This document shows, piece after piece, positions 39,377 to 43,379 of a stretch of DNA of 43,379 nt. The translations under genes were made by a program, and so were the position numbers. The notes beneath the pieces are model-generated. The model did no database searches, was not told the origin of the DNA, and saw only the letters and a program-made list of their open reading frames with translations. The stretch covers positions 1 to 43,379 of the forward strand of contig NZ_ARXR01000024.1 of NCBI RefSeq assembly GCF_015356855.1. Direction: 5' to 3'. Source of the stretch: Alloalcanivorax venustensis ISO4 (GTDB lineage Bacteria > Pseudomonadota > Gammaproteobacteria > Pseudomonadales > Alcanivoracaceae). How positions within the stretch are numbered: the stretch's first letter is position 1; the number at the start of each line of letters is the position of its first letter.

Positions 39377-40573
39377 TCATATCGACGACCCGGCCCGCGC
39401 GCCGCGAATCCAGTGCCGGCCGCAGGCATCGATTTCGCGCACCAGATTGAGCACGCTGATGCCCTCCGCGCGGGCCGCTTCCACCGCCTGGTAGGCCTGC
39501 CGGGTAAGTTGGGCCATGGCACGGCCGTGGGCGGTCTCGTCCAGAGCGGCGCCGTGCGCCAGCGCCGCCGCCAGCCCCCGGTGCAGGGCCGCGTCCAGCG
39601 CCACCAGAGCCGGCGCCCGGCTGTCATGCAGCGGCGCCAGGTCGTCGACCACGTCCTTGATCGCCTTGCAGGCGTACACCCACTCGCTCAGACACTGGCG
39701 CACCCTCTGCAAGCGCGCGGTCTGGCCGGCGTCCAGCGGTTGCTGCCCGACGCGGTTCAGGTAGGCCGTGATACGCATCTCGCGGTCGGTGATCGCTTCG
39801 TAGTCCCGATAGAAAGCCGGCAGCGCGCCGCGGTCCGGCCAGTCCAGACAACGCCGCCGGATGGTCTCGCCGAGCCGGGCGACACTCTGCTCCACCACCA
39901 GCAGCGCCGGCTCCACCGCCTTGGGGTCCACGTCCTCGAACGGATCCGGATCCCGCGCACGGCGCCCCACCCATCGCACCAGCCCGCGCTCCAGAGGCGC
40001 CAACCAGGGCAGGAACAGAAACACACCGAGCAGATTGAAGGTGCTGTGGAACGCGACCAGCCCCAGCAGCGGATCATTCCAGCCCAAGGCCGCCAGCAGG
40101 CGGGGCCAGAGCGGCAGAAGCACAAGAAACGCCAGCAGAGCCGTGGCGACGTTGTACAGCAGATGGAAGGCCGCCACCTGGCGCTTGTCGGCGGCGCCTT
40201 TCACCGAGCCCAACAACAAGGTACTGGTGGTGCCCAGGTCCGCGCCGATCATGAATGCCAGGGCCTCCGACAAGCTCACCAGGCCGCCGTTGAGCGCCGC
40301 CAGACTGATCAGCATGCTCGCCGAAGAAGACTGAATCAGCGCCGTCAGACCAACACCCACCAGCAGATAGACGATCGGCGGCAGCCCCTGCAACACCGCC
40401 AGCTCAAAGCGGGTGCCGACCACCTCGACCGCGGTCTTCATGGTATCCAGGCCGAGCAACAACAGGCCCAGGGCGAACACGAACCGGCCCAGCGACCGCT
40501 GCCCCTCCGGCAGGGCGATGGCGAGCAGCCCGCCCAGGCCGGCCAGCGCCTGCAGCAGGTTGGTCAGCGCCAA
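39377..40573 (-). CDS. Half-length Na/Pi-cotransporter-like protein with PhoU-like C-terminus
   Basis: A 398-residue membrane protein of the Na/Pi cotransporter (NptA/YjbB) family. Full-length relatives run about 540-590 residues with two QSSSA/T-type repeats. Here only the second is present: LTALIQSSSASMLISL (about 77-90) followed by GADLGTTSTLLLGS and AFHSTFNLLGVFLFLPWL. The N-terminus starts in what is normally mid-protein (GRFVFALGLLLLGLDTMKTAV). About residues 215-398 form a helical PhoU-like tail. The start is TTG 40571-40573, with AGGAGG 8 bases upstream inside the end of the PPK2 gene. It could be a truncated gene or a functional homodimeric half-transporter. Confidence 0.82.
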   Translation of the reverse strand: MALTNLLQALAGLGGLLAIALPEGQRSLGRFVFALGLLLLGLDTMKTAVEVVGTRFELAVLQGLPPIVYLLVGVGLTALIQSSSASMLISLAALNGGLVSLSEALAFMIGADLGTTSTLLLGSVKGAADKRQVAAFHLLYNVATALLAFLVLLPLWPRLLAALGWNDPLLGLVAFHSTFNLLGVFLFLPWLAPLERGLVRWVGRRARDPDPFEDVDPKAVEPALLVVEQSVARLGETIRRRCLDWPDRGALPAFYRDYEAITDREMRITAYLNRVGQQPLDAGQTARLQRVRQCLSEWVYACKAIKDVVDDLAPLHDSRAPALVALDAALHRGLAAALAHGAALDETAHGRAMAQLTRQAYQAVEAARAEGISVLNLVREIDACGRHWIRGARAGSSI

Positions 40574-40576
40574 GGC

Positions 40577-41389
40577 TCAGTCCTCCTCGCCGCGCAGCAG
40601 CGCCCGATAGTGCTCAATGCAGTCGATATCCTCGCGGGGGTATTCCGGGGCCAGGCTTTCCAGCAGATCCGCCAGCAGACCGGCGACCCGGGCACGGGCG
40701 GACGGCTTGTCGTCATTGGGGATCAGATGCCAGGGCGCGTGGTCGGTGTGGGTGGCGGTGAGCGTCTCGTTGACCAGCGCCAGGTAGCGGTCGCGGGCGC
40801 GCCAGCTGTCCATGTCGGAGGGGTCGAACTTCCAGCGCTTGCGCGGCTTATCCAGGCGTTTAAGCAGGCGCCGGCGCTGTTCGTCCTGGGAGGTGTTCAG
40901 CCACACCTTGATCAGCCGCGTGCCTTCCCGGTGCAGATGCCCCTCGAACTCGTTGATCGCCCGGTAGCGGCCGCGCCAGTCCACGCCGATATCGCCGGTG
41001 GGCCACAGCCGCTCGGCCAGCACCGCCTCGTAGTGGCTGCGGTTGAAGGCCACCACTTCGCCCCGCTCCGGCAGATGCCGCCAAACCCGCCATAGAAAAT
41101 CATGGCGGACTTCCTCGCCGAGTGGGCGAGCAAACGCATGGGCACGGAAAGCGGCCGGGTCCAGAGCCCGGGCCAGGGTGCGGATCAGGCTGTCCTTGCC
41201 GGCGGCGTCCAGTCCCTGGACCACCAGCAGCACGCCATAGCGCCGGCCGGCATAGAGCCGGCGCTGATACTCGTGAATACGGTCGAGGCTGTCCGCCAGG
41301 GGCGCCACGCCCTGCGCCCCCACCGCGGTGGGCAGCTGGCGAACGTCCAGGGCGCCGGCGCGGGGCCAGCCGTAGGGGTCCAGATCCAA
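40577..41389 (-). CDS. Polyphosphate kinase 2 family protein
   Basis: A 270-residue PPK2-family P-loop kinase that moves phosphate between polyphosphate and nucleotides. Walker A is GLDAAGKDS (59-67), the Walker B-like segment VVAFNRSHYEAVL (112-124), and the lid RLDKPRKRWKFDPSDMDSW (178-196). The GxDAAGKD and FNRSHYE forms resemble the single-domain PPK2 proteins that phosphorylate AMP and/or ADP, but class cannot be fixed by eye. The start is TTG 41387-41389 with AGGAG 6 bases upstream; no suitable ATG exists. It lies 3 bp before the Na/Pi-like gene, so the two are probably coupled. Confidence 0.9.
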   Translation of the reverse strand: MDLDPYGWPRAGALDVRQLPTAVGAQGVAPLADSLDRIHEYQRRLYAGRRYGVLLVVQGLDAAGKDSLIRTLARALDPAAFRAHAFARPLGEEVRHDFLWRVWRHLPERGEVVAFNRSHYEAVLAERLWPTGDIGVDWRGRYRAINEFEGHLHREGTRLIKVWLNTSQDEQRRRLLKRLDKPRKRWKFDPSDMDSWRARDRYLALVNETLTATHTDHAPWHLIPNDDKPSARARVAGLLADLLESLAPEYPREDIDCIEHYRALLRGEED

Positions 41390-41444
41390 GGGGAGCTCCT
41401 CGCGGGACGGTTTCCCCGAGCATACTGGACCCCGGCCGAAGGCG

Positions 41445-42734
41445 TTAGATGTCGTAGCCGCGCTCTTCGTGCAGCGCGATATCCAGACCCTGGCTCTCTT
41501 CCTCGGCGGTCACCCGCAGCGGCGTGAACAGGCCCACCAGCTTGAGCAGCAGGAAGGTGACCGCCCCGGTGTACACGAAGGTGGCGACCACGCCCAGCGC
41601 CTGCACACCCACCTGCTCGAGCATGCCGTATTCCGGCTTGGCGAAGCCGTAGCCGGAGAACACGCCCAGCTCCGTGGAGGCGAACACGCCGGCCAGCAGC
41701 GTGCCCAGCACACCGCCGATGCCGTGCACCGGGAACACGTCCAGGGAATCGTCGATGCGCCACTTCTGCTTGACCACCAGCACCATATAGAAACAGATCA
41801 CGCCGGCGGCCAGGCCGATCAGCAGCGCGCCGCCGGGGCCGACAAAGCCGGACGCCGGGGTGATGGTGCCCAGGCCGGCCACCATGCCGGTGGCGATGCC
41901 CAGCGCCGAGGGCTTGCCGAACTTGACCGCTTCCAGCGTCACCCAGGCCAGGGAGCCGGCGGCGGCGGAAATATGAGTCACCAGCATGGCCATGGAGGCG
42001 TTGCCGTCGGCGGCCAGGGCGGAGCCGCCGTTAAAGCCGAACCAGCCCACCCACAGCATGCCGGCGCCCATCACCGTCATGGTCATGTTGTGCGGCTTCA
42101 TGGCCTGGCCGGGCCAGTCCTGACGGCGGCCCAGCACCACCGCCGCCACCAGCGCCGCCACACCGGCGGTGATGTGCACCACGGTGCCGCCGGCGAAGTC
42201 ATACAGGCCCAGTTCGGCGAGCCAGCCGCCGCCCCACACCCAGTGACAGATCGGCACGTACACGCCCAGCACCCACAGCACCGAAAACGCCAGCATGGCG
42301 CCGAAGCGCATGCGCTCGGCGAAGGCGCCGACAATCAGCGCCGGGGTAATGATCGCGAAGGTCATCTGGAACAAACCGTGCAGGCTCTTGGGCAGGCTGC
42401 CCTCCAGCGTGTCGCGGCCGATGCCGTCAAAGAACACATGGCTCAGGCCGCCGATCCAGGCATTGGCCGCGCCACCGTCGGAAAACGCCAGGGAGTAGCC
42501 GACCACCAGCCACACCAGCGACACCGCGCAGGCGATGGCGAAGCACTGCATCAACACCGACAACACGTTCTTGTTGCGCACCAGGCCGCCGTAGAACAGG
42601 GCCAGACCCGGCAGGGTCATGAACAGCACCAGCGCGGTGGCGGTGAGAATCCAGGCGCTGTCGCTTTTATCCAGGGTGTCCGCCAGCGCCAGAGACGGCG
42701 TCAGGGCCAGAAGGCCCGCAATCAGATATCGCAT
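41445..42734 (-). CDS. amtB: Ammonium transporter
   Basis: AmtB conducts ammonium across the inner membrane and is blocked by non-uridylylated GlnK. The 429-residue precursor has a signal peptide (ending LALA) and eleven membrane helices. Landmarks include LFYGGLVRNKNVLS, YDFAGGTVVHITAGV (Asp and first pore His), WVGWFGFNGGSAL and DVFPVHGIGGVLG (second pore His), and a C-terminal tail ending HEERGYDI. GGAGG 4 bases before the ATG overlaps the glnK stop, so glnK-amtB form one operon. Confidence 0.97.
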   Translation of the reverse strand: MRYLIAGLLALTPSLALADTLDKSDSAWILTATALVLFMTLPGLALFYGGLVRNKNVLSVLMQCFAIACAVSLVWLVVGYSLAFSDGGAANAWIGGLSHVFFDGIGRDTLEGSLPKSLHGLFQMTFAIITPALIVGAFAERMRFGAMLAFSVLWVLGVYVPICHWVWGGGWLAELGLYDFAGGTVVHITAGVAALVAAVVLGRRQDWPGQAMKPHNMTMTVMGAGMLWVGWFGFNGGSALAADGNASMAMLVTHISAAAGSLAWVTLEAVKFGKPSALGIATGMVAGLGTITPASGFVGPGGALLIGLAAGVICFYMVLVVKQKWRIDDSLDVFPVHGIGGVLGTLLAGVFASTELGVFSGYGFAKPEYGMLEQVGVQALGVVATFVYTGAVTFLLLKLVGLFTPLRVTAEEESQGLDIALHEERGYDI

Positions 42735-42743
42735 GGGGCCTCC

Positions 42744-43094
<351 letters not shown>

Positions 43095-43122
43095 CTAGTC
43101 CTCGCGGCCGCGCACGGCCCGG

Positions 43123-43159
43123 ATTGCACCAACGGGAAGCAGCCCGCCGGAATTGCACC
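43123..43159 (-). repeat. Duplicated GGTGCAAT boxes in the glnK leader
   Basis: GGTGCAAT occurs twice on the minus strand (43130-43123 and 43159-43152), 29 bases apart, between the putative sigma-54 promoter and the glnK ATG. The sequence resembles half an NtrC site (GGTGCA). Function is unknown. Confidence 0.5.
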
Positions 43160-43170
43160 GGCTAAGGGCA

Positions 43171-43186
43171 TACAAGAATCGGGCCA
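43171..43186 (-). promoter_or_regulatory. Putative sigma-54 promoter of glnK-amtB
   Basis: On the minus strand TGGCCC-GATTC-TTGTA matches the -24/-12 pattern TGGCAC-N5-TTGCA with two changes and correct spacing. It would start transcription near 43160, leaving a leader of about 80 nt. NtrC-like sites lie 65-130 bp further upstream, the right distance for enhancer binding. Confidence 0.7.
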
Positions 43187-43247
43187 GGACAGGGAGCGCC
43201 AGAAAACGGGGCATTGGGAGGGCAAAGACGTGCGGAGACGTCTATTT

Positions 43248-43264
43248 TGCACTATTGGCGTGCA
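43248..43264 (-). promoter_or_regulatory. NtrC-like operator, proximal
   Basis: TGCACGCCAATAGTGCA on the minus strand is a 17-base TGCAC-N7-GTGCA palindrome and agrees with 14 of 17 positions of the pattern TGCACYANNNTGGTGCA. Its centre lies about 95 bases upstream of the expected start of transcription. Confidence 0.65.
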
Positions 43265-43278
43265 CGACTTAGGCCGGA

Positions 43279-43295
43279 GTCACCAATATTGTGCA
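43279..43295 (-). promoter_or_regulatory. NtrC-like operator, middle
   Basis: TGCACAATATTGGTGAC on the minus strand contains the left half-site and the TGGTG core of the NtrC pattern (14 of 17). Its centre is 31 bases, about three helical turns, from the proximal site. Confidence 0.6.
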
Positions 43296-43308
43296 CGACC
43301 GGTGTGCA
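43292..43308 (-). promoter_or_regulatory. NtrC-like operator, distal, overlapping the middle site
   Basis: TGCACACCGGTCGTGCA on the minus strand is a third TGCAC-N7-GTGCA palindrome (14 of 17). It shares TGCA (43292-43295) with the middle site, so the two probably are alternative or cooperative positions. Confidence 0.6.
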
Positions 43309-43379
43309 GACCTGCGCCATCTGAAGGCAGCAGACTCTGTAGGGAGCGGTCCTTGTGGGAGATTCTATGGTGCCTAACA

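Overview
The window is a GC-rich chromosomal segment of a gammaproteobacterium. Gene content and order (accA-dnaE-rnhB-lpxB-lpxA-fabZ-lpxD-skp-bamA-rseP-dxr-cdsA-uppS, frr-pyrH, tsf-rpsB, map-glnD-dapC-dapD-dapE) fit the Pseudomonadales/Oceanospirillales side of the class. The high GC, the long-form DapD, a stand-alone SCP2 protein and an aldehyde dehydrogenase make an Alcanivorax/Alloalcanivorax-like marine bacterium my best guess, but this is an inference. Nearly all of it is core genome. I see no phage, IS element, CRISPR array, toxin-antitoxin or defence locus, and no rRNA or tRNA gene.

Layout. (1) 1-16443, minus strand: a tightly packed envelope/lipid operon in transcription order uppS, cdsA, dxr, rseP, bamA, skp, lpxD, fabZ, lpxA, lpxB, rnhB, dnaE, accA, tilS. 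Most junctions overlap or are only a few bases long. It covers undecaprenyl and isoprenoid precursors, CDP-diacylglycerol, outer-membrane protein assembly and lipid A. tilS runs off the left edge and carries an apparent one-base frameshift. (2) 16537-19878, minus: pyrH-frr and rpsB-tsf, separated by a strong terminator and a repeat-bearing gap of about 320 bp. (3) 20192-27499, plus: map, glnD, dapC, an ArsC/Spx-like protein, dapD, dapE (lysine/diaminopimelate branch plus the nitrogen sensor GlnD). (4) 27506-31168: a two-helix small protein, an aldehyde dehydrogenase, and on the minus strand a DyP peroxidase translationally coupled to an EamA-type transporter. (5) 31353-33899: plsB, followed by an AT-rich heptanucleotide-repeat element (33903-34048) that forms the end of the convergent rsmJ. 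(6) 34036-38674, minus: yoaA-tsaB-thioesterase-uppP-rsmJ. (7) 38833-43082, minus: SCP2 protein, a half-length Na/Pi cotransporter-like protein coupled to a PPK2 polyphosphate kinase, then glnK-amtB.

How the parts relate. The uppS operon and plsB feed envelope synthesis. GlnD (21005) is the enzyme that uridylylates the PII protein GlnK (42744), which gates AmtB (41445), so sensor, signal and transporter lie in one window. Upstream of glnK is a sigma-54-like promoter with three TGCAC-N7-GTGCA palindromes that match the NtrC operator pattern, the clearest regulatory architecture here. The PPK2 / Na-Pi pair suggests a small phosphate/polyphosphate module.

The less ordinary items are the heptad-repeat element after plsB, the half-length Na/Pi protein with tandem TTG starts, a terminator whose U-tract abuts the uppS start codon, and the tilS frameshift. 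I found no convincing new multi-gene system.
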